The notes beneath the pieces were generated by a model. It did not search any database. It saw nothing but the letters and a program-made list of their open reading frames with translations, and was not told where the DNA came from. 64,000 nt of DNA. It comes from Amborella trichopoda (lineage: Eukaryota > Streptophyta > Magnoliopsida > Amborellales > Amborellaceae). Below, in pieces: positions 1 to 12,165 of this stretch (position 1 is its first letter; each line of letters begins with the position of its first letter). Both the position numbers and the translations under genes were made by a program. Where the stretch lies: contig NW_006498435.1 of NCBI RefSeq assembly GCF_000471905.2, positions 2,831,570-2,895,569 on the forward strand. The letters are read 5' to 3'.

Positions 1-520
1 ATAGCCTTTTCCCAATTAATTGGGGTCGGATATACAAATCCTGGTCCATCATTCTACTCTATTAAAGGTCATACCCTTAGTGAGGCAATAAGACCCCATA
101 TCTTTTTGAACTACTTCAATTATTCTGAAAAAAAATTGAACTAACTCTTTCCTCTTGAACTAACTCGCACCTCCAGACAATATTGTACTTGATCAATGCC
201 ACACATGGCTAGTCCATCTAAGTCGGCTCTATATCATATTATCATTTATTGATGATACACCTAGATTCTCTTGAATGGATTCATTTCGAAGTCTATCCCT
301 TATTGTCTTGCCAGTCATCCATCTCAACATCTTCATCTCCGCTATACTCATTCTATGGGTATATTGTTTTTTGAATGCTCAATATTCAGCCCCATATAAC
401 AAAGTTGGTCTCATAGTTCTCCTATAAAGCTTGCCCTTCATTTTCATTGGTATTCGGCACAGAAAATTCCAGCTTACACATCTCCACTTCACCCATCCAG
501 CTCTAATTCTGTGTGCGATA
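1..520 (-). pseudogene. RTE-type LINE reverse transcriptase, C-terminal end (broken)
   Basis: Read on the minus strand, this is the C-terminal tail of a plant RTE-clade non-LTR retrotransposon. From position 520 downward the translation shows AHRIRAGWVKWR, then LLYGAEYWAFKKQ, MSIAEMKMLRWMTGKT and IRDRLRNESIQENLGV, the usual order of the RTE C-terminal domain. In-frame stops follow (around 320 and 220). The last bases on the minus strand (ACCCCAATTAATTGGG, about 30-10) look like the RTE 3' terminus, so the element ends at or just before the window edge. It continues at 3958-5100, from which it is separated by the 521-3957 insertion. It cannot make an active protein. Confidence 0.85.
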
Positions 521-1074
521 TGTCACACCCCAAGTTTTATAACACTAAAATTCTTAAGATGTGACAGTTTATTGATATAGAACAAAACAAATTCAAAAAT
601 TTTACTATATATTGCTCCAAAACAATTTTTTCATTCAAAAGCTTTTTGTACAAAGTATATTTCACAGTTTGTAATAATAACCTGAGGTCCATATATATAT
701 ACAACTTTTATAGACAAAAATTACATAGGAGAATGTATTCATAACTACAAACTTCTTCCAAACTCCTCCCACTACAATTATTCTGAAAAAAAATTTACCA
801 CAGTTTTATGAGTTTGGCTACTCAGTAAATGACCATCATTAACCTTGAAAAAAAATAATCATAATTGACAAATGTAGATATTTTCTAAAGAATGCATATT
901 AAGTAAAATTTCGACGTATTGATTTCATACATTCTAATATATGCTATTAGACAGATTCATTTCTGATCTTACACATATCATGTATTTCATATTAGACAAA
1001 GCAAATAAGCATGATCTATAAACCATATGCACACGATTCATATTAAGATCAACATTAAGTATCATATATAATCA

Positions 1075-1440
1075 AACAAGCACTCACAACCACAGAAATC
1101 CTACAGTAAGCATTCACAACAACAGAAGTCCTGCGATCAAGCATTCACAACAATAGAAGTCTTGCGATCAAGCATTCACAACAACAGAAATCCTGCAATC
1201 AAGCATTTACAACAACAAAAGTCCTGCAGTAAGCATTCACAACAACATAAGTCCTACAGTAAACATTCACGATAACAGAAGTCCTGCAGTAAACATTCAC
1301 AATAACATAAATCCTACACTGAGCATTTTTAACAACAGAATTCCTGCAGTAAGCATTCACAACAACAGAAATTCTGTAGTGAATATTTTAACAACAAAAG
1401 TCTTACAGTAAGCATTCACAACAACAGAAGTCCTACAGTA
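1075..1440. repeat. Tandem repeat, about 30-bp unit, ~12 copies
   Basis: Imperfect copies of a unit built on CAACAGAAGTCCTGCAGTAA plus GCATTCACAA run head to tail. Units vary by single bases and 1-2 bp indels. The array sits in the U3-like part of the 521-3957 insertion and encodes nothing evident. Confidence 0.85.
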
Positions 1441-1782
1441 GAAGCACTAACCTCAGGTCCCAGGCCTCGGTCCAAGGTTAGAACTTCTACTATCCCACAG
1501 GAAGAAGCAACACCAACGGGTAAATCCGTTGCGTAGTACCTCACACACGCACACAGTCTCCATTGCGCTTTGGGGCTTTTGATAAGCAGAGGCCTTGCAA
1601 GACGTGGCCCTCTCCTTGCCCTTCTGGCTAGAGGCCATTCAGTACCAAAGAGGTCCCAATGGATAGTGCCTCACATAGAATTTTGAGGGGCACGACCGTC
1701 CCAAACACTCACATCCTAACTCTCATCCTATCATAGAGAGCCAGGGAAAGATCTCAGCTGTTGGCACCAGCATTCACACAGT

Positions 1783-1990
1783 ATGTGCCCATCCGCACAT
1801 ATCACACAGGATCTCATCCGCAGCATGTTGACATGCACACATATCTTATCAGAAGCATGTTTCCATGCACACATATTGTATCAAAAGCATATTACTATGC
1901 ACACATTTCTTATCAGAAACATATTGTCATGCATACAAATCTTATCAGAAGCATGTTGTCATGCATATATATTTTATCACCATGCACATA
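1783..1990. repeat. Tandem repeat, about 33-bp unit, ~6 copies
   Basis: Successive units read ATCTTATCAGAAGCATGTTG followed by a variable ACATGCACACAT block. Short ORFs rich in His, Ile and Ser across it are by-products of the repeat. Confidence 0.8.
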
Positions 1991-2108
1991 AATTCAAAAG
2001 ATATTATTGTGTCAAATACAAGCCACATATCAATGTAGTAGATATCAGAAAACAATAATATCGTATTATCAAAATATCCTTGAGATTATTAACATAAATT
2101 CTCTTGAA

Positions 2109-2265
2109 GCAATTTGTAACAATCACTTGCACATAAAACTTGCGCACAATACTTACACAGAACACTTGCACATAAAACTTGCACACAATACTTACACAGA
2201 ACAGTTGCACATACCACTTGCACATAATACTTAGACATAATAGTTGCATATAATACTTGCATATA
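2109..2265. repeat. Tandem repeat, 39-bp unit with shorter sub-repeats
   Basis: Units contain ACTTGCACATAAAACTTGC followed by ACACAATACTTACACAGAAC. The right half decays into about 18-bp subunits (CACTTGCACATAATACTT). It lies in the same LTR-like insertion as the two arrays to its left. Confidence 0.75.
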
Positions 2266-3383
2266 ACAGTTACAATATCTAAGATTTATGCTGCAAATAT
2301 TACAATTAAATGCAGAAATATCTCGAAATATTATAGCAATATTAGTTTTTTTCAAATAATGATTTTTCAGGAAAAATGAAGTCACTTACACATAAAACTT
2401 ACAGTATCAAAATTCATAATAATGGATAGAAATAATCAATTTTATTTCTAATAATTTACCATGTCTAAAATTCCCAACAATAGACAGAAATAATAATTTT
2501 ATTTTTAATAATTTTACAGTGTCTAAAATTCCTAACAATAAACATAAATAATAATTTTATTAAAAAAGGACTATTTTTTCAATGGAATGAGGTCACTTAC
2601 ATGGCACAAGCATATGAACCAAACCCGAAAACAGTGAAAGAGCAACTCAAGCATTCTCTAGATTAAACAATGTCAAAACCCAAATACCACAAAACCTTCC
2701 ACTTTGTAACCCAGCCACAACAAATCCAAAATGATAATAGTGGACTTAATCAAAAACTTCGCAAAATTACTCTTCCAAAGTCCCACAATTTAAAGAGATA
2801 CAGAGGTAGAGGTTGAGCTGGAGAGACTTTTTATCAGAGAGAGCGCGTGAGAAGAGCGCGCGAGAGAACGCTTTGTTGAGAGAGAGAGAGCACCCATTTA
2901 AAAAGAGAGAAGGAGGAATCACTGTAAGAAAAAAAATGCTCAGGTTCCTGTTATCTACATGGAGTTCTTGCTTATCAGTGAGAGAATAAAGAGAGCACCC
3001 CTTTTTAATAAGGGTACGTTTCTATAACCTTAAACAATCCAATTAAGGTGCACGTTAAAATTTTATCAATTTTGTTGTAAAAAGTTTTTAGTATTATCTT
3101 AAAATCTATTTCCATACCTAATTAGAAAATTTTAAATTGAAAATTTTAAATTTCAAAAATAGTTAAAATTGAGTGGACCTATAAATATATGAAAATCTTG
3201 AAAATGGACGGTCTAGATAATGAGTTACAAGATGTACTATGTTTGGGACTCAAAATTTTTCTTTCATATTCATACAACTCCTTGTCGAGATGACCGGTTA
3301 GAGTGCTTTTCCATCATTAAAACAACATTTTCAATAAATTTTTGCGGTATATTTGTGATTTTACACTTTAAGGTTACAACCCT

Positions 3384-3390
3384 CTATAAA
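3384..3390 (+). promoter_or_regulatory. TATA-like box of the LTR-like insertion
   Basis: CTATAAA follows a roughly 200-bp block (about 3180-3390) that recurs at 52760-52993 (plus) and inverted at 54170-54480, each time ending in a TATA motif. The shared placement suggests a promoter of one LTR family. This is inferred from sequence only. Confidence 0.4.
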
Positions 3391-3766
3391 CTTTCCCCTT
3401 TTATAATAATAAAGAGAGAGACGTTTAAAAAAAAAAAATTGTAACACGTCATATACAGGTGGTTGTTTGGCTGCCATCGTATAGTAGTAAACACTACTTT
3501 TAAAGTAAAACGTAGTGAAAATAAAGTGTTGACCTTGAGGTTTATACTATAGAAATAGACTAGCACCAAATTTTAAGAATAAAAATTGTTTTGAAACATT
3601 TTATTTAGCAAAAAGGCTAACATTCCCCCATCTATTCCAAAATAACAAGACTTCTTTCCAAATATATTAGGAAAAAAATGCAAAGAATGGTTCCTGTGGT
3701 GTATTAACAACACAATGAACCATCACTCAAAATCCTTTCTTTGTGTAAGTATTTTGTTTTATTTTT

Positions 3767-3919
<153 letters not shown>

Positions 3920-3957
3920 TAGTTTCAGTAAAAAAAAACCAATTTAAGGTCCTCATA

Positions 3958-5098
3958 CGATATCCTCCTCAATTTCTCAATTTTCCTAGATTATTGACCC
4001 AAGATATCAAAAGTGCAGTCTTTTTTGTACTTCATGGCAGTAAATCTTAATGACTTCCTCGTTTCTACTCCTATTATTGTTAAACTTGCAGTCTATATAC
4101 TTTGTCTTAGTCTGACAAATTTTAAAACCTTTGGATTCTACATCCCTACAAATTTTTAACTTTGTATTGATGCCGATTCGGATCTCATCGATCTAAACTA
4201 TGTCATTTGAAAATAACATGCACCATGGTACCTCATCCTGTAGGTGTCTAATTAAGTCGTCTATAGCTAAGATAAAGAGGTACGAGCTCAATATTGACCC
4301 TTGATGCAGATTTATTTTCACTGAAAACTCACTCATCTCTCCACAAGTTGTTTGTACACTAATTAGCGCTCCATCGTACATATCTCTCACCAAGTCGATG
4401 TAGTGTTTGGAAACTCCTCTCTTTTCCAATATTTTCCAAATCAAATATCGAGGTACTCTATCATAAGTTTTCTTTAGATCAATAAAGACCATGTGGAGAT
4501 CTTTTTCCTTCACCCTAAACATCTCAATCAGTCGCCTAAGTAGAAAAATAGCCTCAATTGTTGACCTCCTTGGTATAACACCATGTTTAACACTAGTTTC
4601 ATGCTTTAGTCGTTGCTCAATCACTCTCTCCCAAAGTTTCATTGTATGACTCACAAGCTTGATCCCTTCATACTTCATATACTTTTGTATGCCTCATTTG
4701 TTCTTGTAAGTAGGTACCACAATACCTTTCCTCCATTTGTCTGGCAATTTTTTTGTTTCAACACCTTGTTTAATAGCTTCGTCAGCCAGTCAATATCCCG
4801 CATTGACTTCCAAACCTCTATCAGCATACCATCTAGTCCTAAATCCTTTTCTATCTTCATCCTTTTCAAAGCTTCTTTCACTTCTGACTTACTAATCCTA
4901 CAAATGTATTTATGACCTTCGCCCTCATTTGTACTACCTGTTCCTTCTACCGCTATGTTCCCATTGTGTTCGTCACTTAATACTTTTTTGAAACAAACTC
5001 TCCATCTTTCGTTGACCTCGCCATTGTTCACCAAGACCATGTAATCATCACTTTTAATGCATTTAATACGGTTTAGATCCCTAAATTTTTCTCTCTTA

Positions 5099-5100
<2 letters not shown>
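3958..5100 (-). pseudogene. RTE-type LINE reverse transcriptase, central part (broken)
   Basis: Minus-strand reading gives an RTE-clade RT in order. From 5100 to 4675 lies the upstream part (REKFRDLNRIKCIK, then an EVKEALKRMK block before the G-D-G-M-L-I-E-W-K motif). After a frameshift near 4677 the part from 4675 to 4193 carries RT motifs, including VFIDLKKTYDRVPR (motif A) and the L-H-Q-G-S-I-L-S motif. The catalytic motif that is normally F/Y-A-D-D reads FSND at about 4205, so the first Asp is replaced by Asn. Beyond a stop the frame continues as ESKGFKICQTKTKYIDCKF to 3963. It is dead by frameshift, stops and active-site change, and its 5' part is replaced by a TA repeat at 5101. Confidence 0.9.

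Positions 5101-5147
<47 letters not shown>
5101..5147. repeat. (TA)n microsatellite
   Basis: Pure TA run at the 5' break of the RTE pseudogene; no RTE homology is visible beyond it. Confidence 0.97.
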
Positions 5148-5149
<2 letters not shown>

Positions 5150-5420
5150 CATTGCACCTATGGGAAAAAATTAGCAGTATTTTGGCTCATATGCTCATCA
5201 CCGTTTGAAAAAACCAAGTGCCATGTGTTTTTCGACTGCCACTGACCTAACACAGACATACTAGTCTGTGGCGGTCAAAAAAATCATGTGGAACCGCAAT
5301 GGATGGACGGCACACCGTCTATTGCGGGTCCGTTCAATAAATCGTCACAAACATGGAAAGTCTGTGGCAGTGGTAAAACACCAAAGTATTTCGCCTATAT
5401 TCTTTTTTTTATATTTTTCT

Positions 5421-5458
<38 letters not shown>

Positions 5459-5555
5459 TTGTGCAGTGGTTGAGATAGGGACTCATTAGGGATTGTGACG
5501 AATGCAACTCATCAGGGAAGTGGTAGACTCGTAAGAGTTGTGAATGGCGTGACTC
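5148..5555. other. Unassigned spacer with a second (TA)n run
   Basis: No coding family recognised. The part from 5200 to 5390 has several short inverted and direct motifs around TGTGGCGGT and CCGTCTATTGCGGGTCC, reminiscent of subterminal DNA-transposon repeats, but no terminal pair was found. A TA run fills 5424-5455. Confidence 0.4.
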
Positions 5556-5875
5556 AACTGGGTAGTAGTGTATGATCAGTGCATCGACACCTTTGTGGTT
5601 TTCGAATCTGATGTGGGCCAAGTGTCAAGGGTGATGGAGTGGGGATGAGATGATTTGGTGGACGGTGTGATATAGGGGAAATAAGGTGAGTGGATGAAAT
5701 GGTTGCGAGAGATGAAGAGAGATGAGAAGGATGGAGAGAGAGTAAGACAAGGGAATATGGGAAGTGGGTCAGCGATTGAGCCATCGACCCAAAATGAGGG
5801 TGAGAGAAGGGGATGAGAGAGATGATGAGAGTGAGAGGGGAAGAAGAGAGCGGGCCAATGGCCACCAGCCCAAGA

Positions 5876-6140
5876 GGGGAGAGAGAGAAAATAAGAGGGG
5901 GGCCCAGCTGATGCTGGGGTAATGGGTCCCACTATGTCCATCCCCCATTGAGAGAATGGCTACATCATAAGGGTCGGGTGTATGGTTCTGGTGCCTGATG
6001 GATGTAATGTGCATGTACCTACACACATGAAATCCTTTTGCATACTTTAATGTATCCTTGGCATAGTGGGCTAAAAATATCCCATTCAGTGAAGCTGGTG
6101 ATACAACTTTGGTGTGGATTAGTGCATACCGCACACCCTA
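5876..6140 (-). pseudogene. Integrase N-terminal finger and start of catalytic core (element A)
   Basis: Minus-strand frames show a degenerate zinc-finger region (AHYAKDTLKYAKGFHVCRYM) followed, after a frameshift near 5945, by DIVGPITPAS. The latter is the start of the integrase catalytic core and includes its first acidic residue. The remaining core (second Asp and Glu) is not recognisable in the low-complexity sequence below 5876. Function would be strand transfer of element cDNA into the genome; this copy cannot do it. Confidence 0.8.
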
Positions 6141-6517
6141 TCATGCACCTCCTTCAAAGCTACTTGACCTTCCTTATGTAAAAGACACCTTAATAGCATC
6201 CAATCATACGACCTTCGATAAAGTTGGTCATTTAGCAACCTTGTAGCCCGCCTCTTAAGGGCCAATGTATCTTCTTTAGTTTGCAGGAGTTGGTCGTGTA
6301 CTAAATACTCTAAAAAGGGTTGTTGCCAATCCGGTCAGGCGGCTTCCATGGCGGCCACAACACCATTGATGGTGGGTTCTTCTATCAACTTTCCCATAGC
6401 CCCTTCAGGGTATGGGGGAAATTCTGGCCATAATAAATCTTCATCCCTGAAATCAGCTCTTTCCTCCATGGAGATAGCTCGCCATTCTTGCACAAGAACA
6501 TGAAGCGGGACCGTAGG

Positions 6518-7290
6518 TTAGACGAACATAGTGGCCCCTAGTGTAGCCAATGCGTCAGCCTGGATGTTCAATTCATGGGGTATGTGAGTCAAGGTGACTT
6601 CATTCATTTTCCCGAGGAGGTATCTTGTTGTACTATTGTACGGCTTGAGTTCATCATTGTGAATCTTGTATATCCCTTTTAGTTGTCGAATGATTAACTG
6701 AGAATTGCCGAAGATATTGAGGTGTCCAAGGTTCAACTCTAGTGTCACATCTAAGCCAATAATTAACGCTTTATTCTCAGCTTCATTGTTCGAATATTTC
6801 TCGTTCAAGGAGAAGACATACGACAAAAATCCTTTAACGAGTGTCACAAACAATGTGCTCGCGCCAGGTCCTGACGCTTGGAAAGCTCCGTCGAAGAACA
6901 TTTGCCATTGGGCTGGTTCATTTGCCAACATGAACTTGTCATCAAGTAGATCCTCATTCAAAGGTGAACCTTTAGGTAAAGGATGAGCAACCAAGAAGTC
7001 GGCTAGGGCTTGCCCCTTGATAGCCTTTTGTGGAACATTCATGATGTCAAACTCTATAAGGAGTAGGGCCCACTTAGCCAAGCATCCTGATAGGATGGGC
7101 CGACTCATGAGATACTTGATCGGTTCGGCATAGGATATCAGTTGCACCGAATGTGTCAGAAGATAATGTTGCAACTTTTGGACAGCGAATACCAATGCTA
7201 AGCACATCTTATCGATGGGAGTATAGTTATATTTGGCAGATATAATTATACGGCTGAGGTAATATAATGCCACTTGCTTCCCCTCGTCAT
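6518..7290 (-). pseudogene. RNase H pair (RT-linked plus archaeal-type) of element A
   Basis: An open frame of 251 residues runs from 7273 to 6518 and continues upstream in another frame. Residues 1-95 are the end of the RT-linked RNase H and the connection (CLALVFAVQKLQHYLL, then KGQALADFLV). Residues 123-245 form a second RNase H: FFDGAFQASG (Asp128), SNNEAENKAL (Glu about 166), IFGNSQLIIRQ and NIQADALATLG (Asp240). The third acidic position, in the motif usually G-D-S, is Asn190, which should remove activity. Such a second RNase H is a hallmark of Tat-lineage gypsy elements. Confidence 0.88.
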
Positions 7291-7294
7291 TATG

Positions 7295-8150
7295 CTAGGC
7301 GAGAAGAGCACCCAAAGATCCCTCAAGAACCGTTGCATATAAAATGAGTGGCTTATCTGGTATAGGAGTTATCAAGACTGGTGGGTTCAAAAGATAGTCT
7401 TTGATATCTTGGAAGGTCCTTTGACATGACTCATCCCACACAAGTGGGACATCTTTCTTCAGGTGCCGAGAGAAAGGTTTACATCGCCATGAGAGATTAG
7501 CAATAAACCTTCGTATGTATGTCAAGCGACCTTGGAGAGATTTTAACTCTCGCAAGTTTCTTGGTGATGACATCTCCTGTATAGCCTGTATCGTTGCGGG
7601 ATCTATCTCAATCCCCTTGTGCCTAACGATGAAGCCCAGAAATTTTTCAAACCTCACCCCAAACGCACATTTTAAGAGATTCATCTTCAATTGGTGCTTT
7701 CTTAGTCTCTTGAACACGGTTTCCAAATCAGTGAGATGAGCAGACTAGTCCTTTGCCTTGACCACCAAGTCATCAACATAACACTCTATGACATCATGTA
7801 AAATATCTTCGAATATGACAGTCATAGTGCGTTAGTAGCTGGCACCCGTGTTTTTTAGACCAAACAACATGACTTTATAACAGTAAAGTTTCTTCGTGGT
7901 TCTTAATGCAGTCAATTCTTCAACTTCCTAAGCCATTTGGATCTAGTTATAACCAGAATAGCCATCCATGAATGAGAATGCCTCGCAGGCTACTATGGAA
8001 TCAATCATGATTTCCGTGAGGGGTAGAGGAAAATCATCTTTGGGGCAGACAGCATTATGATTGCAGAAATCTATGCAAACCCTTATCTGTCCATTCTTTT
8101 TCTTAATTGGTACCACATTAGCTAGGGATATATCACCTCCCTAATGAACT
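7295..8150 (-). pseudogene. Reverse transcriptase of element A
   Basis: From 8150 downward the minus strand reads VPIKKKNGQIRVCIDF, then DDFPLP, AFSFMDGYSGYN, VMLFGLKN and the catalytic YVDD (codons at 7769-7780, within IECYVDDLVVKAKD). An in-frame stop directly follows (about 7746). The remaining thumb region, FLGFIVRHKGIEIDP and LRELKSLQGRLTYIRRFI, is open from 7726 to 7295. A further stop splits the frame near 7945. All core RT motifs are present but the frame is interrupted, so this is a pseudogene. Confidence 0.9.
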
Positions 8151-8900
8151 CGCCCTTTGTTAGGCTTCAATTTGAGAAGCTATATCGGGGTGGAATTTTC
8201 TTTGAGGTTGTTTTGCGGGCTTGATTTTAAGGTCAACAACAAGCTTATGAGTAGCTGTTGTGGGGTCCAAACCGGGCATCTCATGGTAATTCCATGCAAA
8301 CATATCAAGGTTAAGGCAAAGAAAGTCTATGTACTGCTCCTTTTCTTTTGGGTTTAAAGATGACTCAGGAAGGTGGGTATGTGATCGTCTTCTTCACCCA
8401 TATCGATCTCGATCAGATCGTCAACAGTGGCTTTCCCTCCATCTTCCAATTGTTAGGAGGCAGGTTCTACCTCGTCATCATTATCGAAATCAATGCTACT
8501 GTGGTTGCTCGTGGATGCCATAGCAAACTGAACTGTCCACCTCCCTTTATGCATGCTCTTCGAGGTGAGTTCAAGGGCTATAGTTTACTAAGTCCTTGAG
8601 TATTAGGCCTCCACACAAGACATATTCTCGATGGATTGAAAAGGAGACACTATTCCTCTTCTATTATTTAAGCCTTGATTGGTGGTCAGGTCATAATCCA
8701 TGTTCCTCATGATCTGATGAGCCTGAGGGTTATATAGCTTCTATTGTGGCTTGGAGTTTCTGTTCTTCAAGGGGAGGGCTCTATGTTCTTTTTGGTGCTC
8801 CGTTTTTTAACTTCGCTTTCAATGAAGGGCTGATCTGACTATCATCAAATTGGCGCGACATGTCCTACTCTACCTTGACTGGTATCACCGAAGTGAGAGG

Positions 8901-9360
8901 TCATGTGCTAGCTTCAATAGCCAAACCTTTTAAAACCCTTATTAGTGCCTCTTCGATTCCATGATCATCGTCGAAATCACTCTTATTTTCCGACATCTCC
9001 ATATAATAGGGATCCAGGTTTTCGAGGTTATAGAATTTATTGATTGCGAAATGAGACTCTACCTTGGTGAATGGACTTCGGTTAGCATAAACCATATGTT
9101 GTTTACTCTCGTGGAAGTATTTGAAGCACTGGTGCAGAGTGGAGGGGATGATGCCATTGTCATGCAACCAAGGGCATCTTAACATAATGTTATATGACGC
9201 TTCAGTTTCTATGTCTTGGAATGTGGTGTAAATCTCTAGTTTCCCAGTTCTTAGCTTCAACCTGATGCTTCCAATGGCTTGTTGAGTGGCCTGATATTCA
9301 TCCCTATGGTCTTCAGCATCCTTAGAGGGAGTGGATTTATAGCTGATCATATGTTTATCA
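8901..9360 (-). pseudogene. Protease C-terminal region of element A
   Basis: A 149-residue minus-strand frame contains EASYNIMLRCPWLHDNGI followed by PSTLHQCFKYF, the segment that closes the retropepsin domain in Tat-lineage polyproteins (the usual G-R-P-W appears here as R-C-P-W). The tail is an acidic linker leading toward RT. The active-site D-T-G or D-S-G triad would lie just upstream and is not recognisable. The same segment appears in element B at about 22178-22460. Confidence 0.75.
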
Positions 9361-9545
9361 TTATTCGATCAAGCAGGTGCCATGTAGAACTCCGGCTACC
9401 ATTAAAGGGCGGTTGTGATGTTTTTCTCCCAACTGTAAGTCTGCATTTGAGAAAGTGACCGGCATAACATCAGCCAAAACTGTTGAGTCAAGTTTTATTT
9501 GATCGACTTCAGTTTGGAACTTTTATGGAGACAATAGGGCCTATA

Positions 9546-9960
9546 TTAGGGCTGCCGAAGCTCCTTGAACAATATAAGAGTGTCATAGACTCTTATGGCA
9601 GTTGTTATTCTTCTCAAGTGGGATGTTACATTATAGTCATTAATATTCCTATCTGTGGACGGTTTTACATGCCCAGTAGCATTGGAAGTTTCTGTTTGTA
9701 TTTTTGTGGCAAGCATAACCTTCTTCGGCGTGGTATCTCTAGGTGGTTTTATCTTAGTGGTCCTTCTTCTAGATCTCAAAGCTAGTTGCATGACCAAAGG
9801 TTCTGATTTGACTTCCACCATCCATGTCACGTTGCAGGTTCCTTCGGGGACTTCATTCTCCCCTTTTGGCTCATGAAGGTCGTTCATCATTAAAGGCCTT
9901 GTCATGAAATCTCTCTCGTCGGGGCTTGGTTTTCTTGGTGAGAGAAAACCCTTTCTCAAA
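9546..9960 (-). pseudogene. Gag-protease linker region of element A
   Basis: A 137-residue minus-strand frame ends in NYNVTSHLRRITTAIRVYD, matching in order and spacing the segment KYDVIGHMRKLPALLSIYD of element B (about 22955). This short domain lies between gag and protease in both copies. The N-terminal part is a variable, basic and acidic linker. The 5' side (9960-10195) shows no recognisable gag and ends at the element B boundary. Confidence 0.65.
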
Positions 9961-10984
9961 TAACCACGAGGGGTGCACAGGTGGGACGTGTTTTAAACGT
10001 ACGTGTGCACTCTTCTTTATGAGGATAGGAGCCAACAATGAGAGAGATTTTTTGACAAAGGTATATTTAGATGCTTACCTCATCGTTTACGGGTTCAAGG
10101 ATATGGCCGAGCAGTTACCCTCTTAGAACAGTTACGAAGCCCTCCGGCTGTCTACCAGCATGGTTTAGACACAAACTCTCCTAAAAATTGATGCATCGTT
10201 GGTTAGGTGCCTCGATCTTGCCCTCCGGATCCTGGAGGATCGGGCGGCATGCGTCTCAGGTTTCAGGGAAGACCTGAGATGTTTGTCAGATCTCTCTCTC
10301 GAGAATGTCGTTCGAAAATGGGGGCAGGTGTTACCAATTGGTGAGAGAGGAATTTAAAAGGTGGGTTCGAGACTTACTCGGGCTGACTCGCGTGGGCGCC
10401 CTCTTAGATCACGAAGAAAGCTCCTCAGTAATAAAACTGGTTTGGAATCACCTCCTTTGGCTCATATTCTTCTTATTTTCCACTTTTCTGCAATCACAAA
10501 TATATAGGGCAAAGGTTACGGGATAGGTGGGTCAGATCTCACCCCTTTTCCTCTCTAATGAACATACACCAGCATGCGCATTCAAGTAGAAGAAAGAAAG
10601 ACGGGGGGGAGATAAGAATTTAACTAAGCGAGAGGATCAGAGCAATGACTAGGCTAATGGATAATTGGCCTAACATGGTAGCAAAACGGGCTCGATAACT
10701 AAGACCGACTCACAGGATCACTACTAGATGTTATTATCGATATCGACTTGCTAGGAATGATGGTCGATCTGTCGTGGAAGTAAAGCGGGCCAAGTGATCC
10801 TAGCACAATGACATTACAACAAGACGACAGGACTACCATGGGAGGCTAACCTCAATTCCTTTAAGTCGAACAAAAGAGTAGCAGAGTAGGGGTTAAAAAG
10901 AAGAAGGGAACAGATAAAATGAAAGAGAAGAAGGAAGAGAAAATGCAATCGACGCTAGACATTACCGACTGTATCAAAAGATGG

Positions 10985-11400
10985 GAGAAAGAGGAAAAGA
11001 ACCAACTGCCACTAGGTCTCACCAACTGACAGAAGAAGAGAGAGAAAGCCAACCGGTGAAAATCTCACCAGTTGATAGGAGAAGAGAGAGAAAGCCAACC
11101 AACGCTGGGTCTCGCTGACTGATAAAAGAGAATAAAGAAGACCAACTGGTACTGGGTCTCACCAACTGATAGAAGAGAAGAGTGAAGACCAACCGGCGTT
11201 GGGTCTCGCCGACTGATAGAAGAGAAGAGTGAAGACCAACCGACGCTGGGTCTTGTAGACTGATAGAAGAGAAGAGAGAACACTAACCGACGCTGGGTCT
11301 CACTGACTGATAGAAGAGAAGAGAGAAAAACAATTGACGTTGGGTCTACTGATAAGAGAAGAGAAGACCAACCGGCACTAGGTCTCGCCAGTTCATAAAA
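10985..11400. repeat. LTR tandem array, about 47-60-bp unit
   Basis: Units read GACCAACCGGCGTTGGGTCT followed by CGCCGACTGATAGAAGAGAA. The same array lies at 27690-28090 in the other LTR, so it belongs to the LTR and is not a local duplication. It is followed by a purine-rich GAGA run to about 11510. Confidence 0.88.
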
Positions 11401-11600
11401 GAGGTTAGAGAAGAGAGAGATGAAGAGAGAGAAAGAGAGGGAGAGAGAAAAGAGAGAGAGGAGAGAGAGAAGAGAGAGGGGAGAGAGAGGGAAGGAGAGA
11501 GAAAGCTACATGTCCAAAAGGTATCGACCCTTTTCTTCTCTCTCCTCTCTCTCTCTCTCCAAGATGTACTCCGGCTACAAAACAAAATAGTAAAATTTTA

Positions 11601-12093
11601 NNNNNNNNNNNNNNNNNNNNNNNNNNNNNNNNNNNNNNNNNNNNNNNNNNNNNNNNNNNNNNNNNNNNNNNNNNNNNNNNNNNNNNNNNNNNNNNNNNNN
11701 NNNNNNNNNNNNNNNNNNNNNNNNNNNNNNNNNNNNNNNNNNNNNNNNNNNNNNNNNNNNNNNNNNNNNNNNNNNNNNNNNNNNNNNNNNNNNNNNNNNN
11801 NNNNNNNNNNNNNNNNNNNNNNNNNNNNNNNNNNNNNNNNNNNNNNNNNNNNNNNNNNNNNNNNNNNNNNNNNNNNNNNNNNNNNNNNNNNNNNNNNNNN
11901 NNNNNNNNNNNNNNNNNNNNNNNNNNNNNNNNNNNNNNNNNNNNNNNNNNNNNNNNNNNNNNNNNNNNNNNNNNNNNNNNNNNNNNNNNNNNNNNNNNNN
12001 NNNNNNNNNNNNNNNNNNNNNNNNNNNNNNNNNNNNNNNNNNNNNNNNNNNNNNNNNNNNNNNNNNNNNNNNNNNNNNNNNNNNNNNNNNNNN
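11601..12093. other. Assembly gap (N run) in the element B 3' LTR
   Basis: 493 N. Sequence on both sides repeats itself: CCAAGATGTACTCCGGCT occurs just left (about 11560) and just right (about 12131) of the gap, each after a CTCTCT run, while the 5' LTR has it once. The gap may enclose a false duplication. Confidence 0.97.
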
Positions 12094-12165
12094 CTTCCGT
12101 ACCTTTTCTTCTCTCTCTCTCTCTCTCTCTCCAAGATGTACTCCGGCTCAAACAAAAATGAAAAT

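Larger units (their letters stand above)
5560..10195 (-). mobile_element. Ty3/gypsy element A, Tat lineage, pol remnant
   Basis: On the minus strand, from high to low coordinate, the order is protease region, RT, RNase H, a second (archaeal-type) RNase H and integrase. Integrase after RNase H is diagnostic of Ty3/gypsy, and the extra RNase H after the first one is known from the Tat lineage. No LTR, PBS or PPT of its own is visible: the 3' end fades into purine-rich low-complexity DNA near 5560, and its 5' end is cut at 10195, where element B begins. Multiple stops break the frame. Confidence 0.85.

Noticed and set aside
5180..5395. CACTA-type transposon end
   Set aside because: Short GGCGGT/ACCGTC motifs repeat, but no CACTA terminus, paired inverted repeat or 3-bp duplication could be found.
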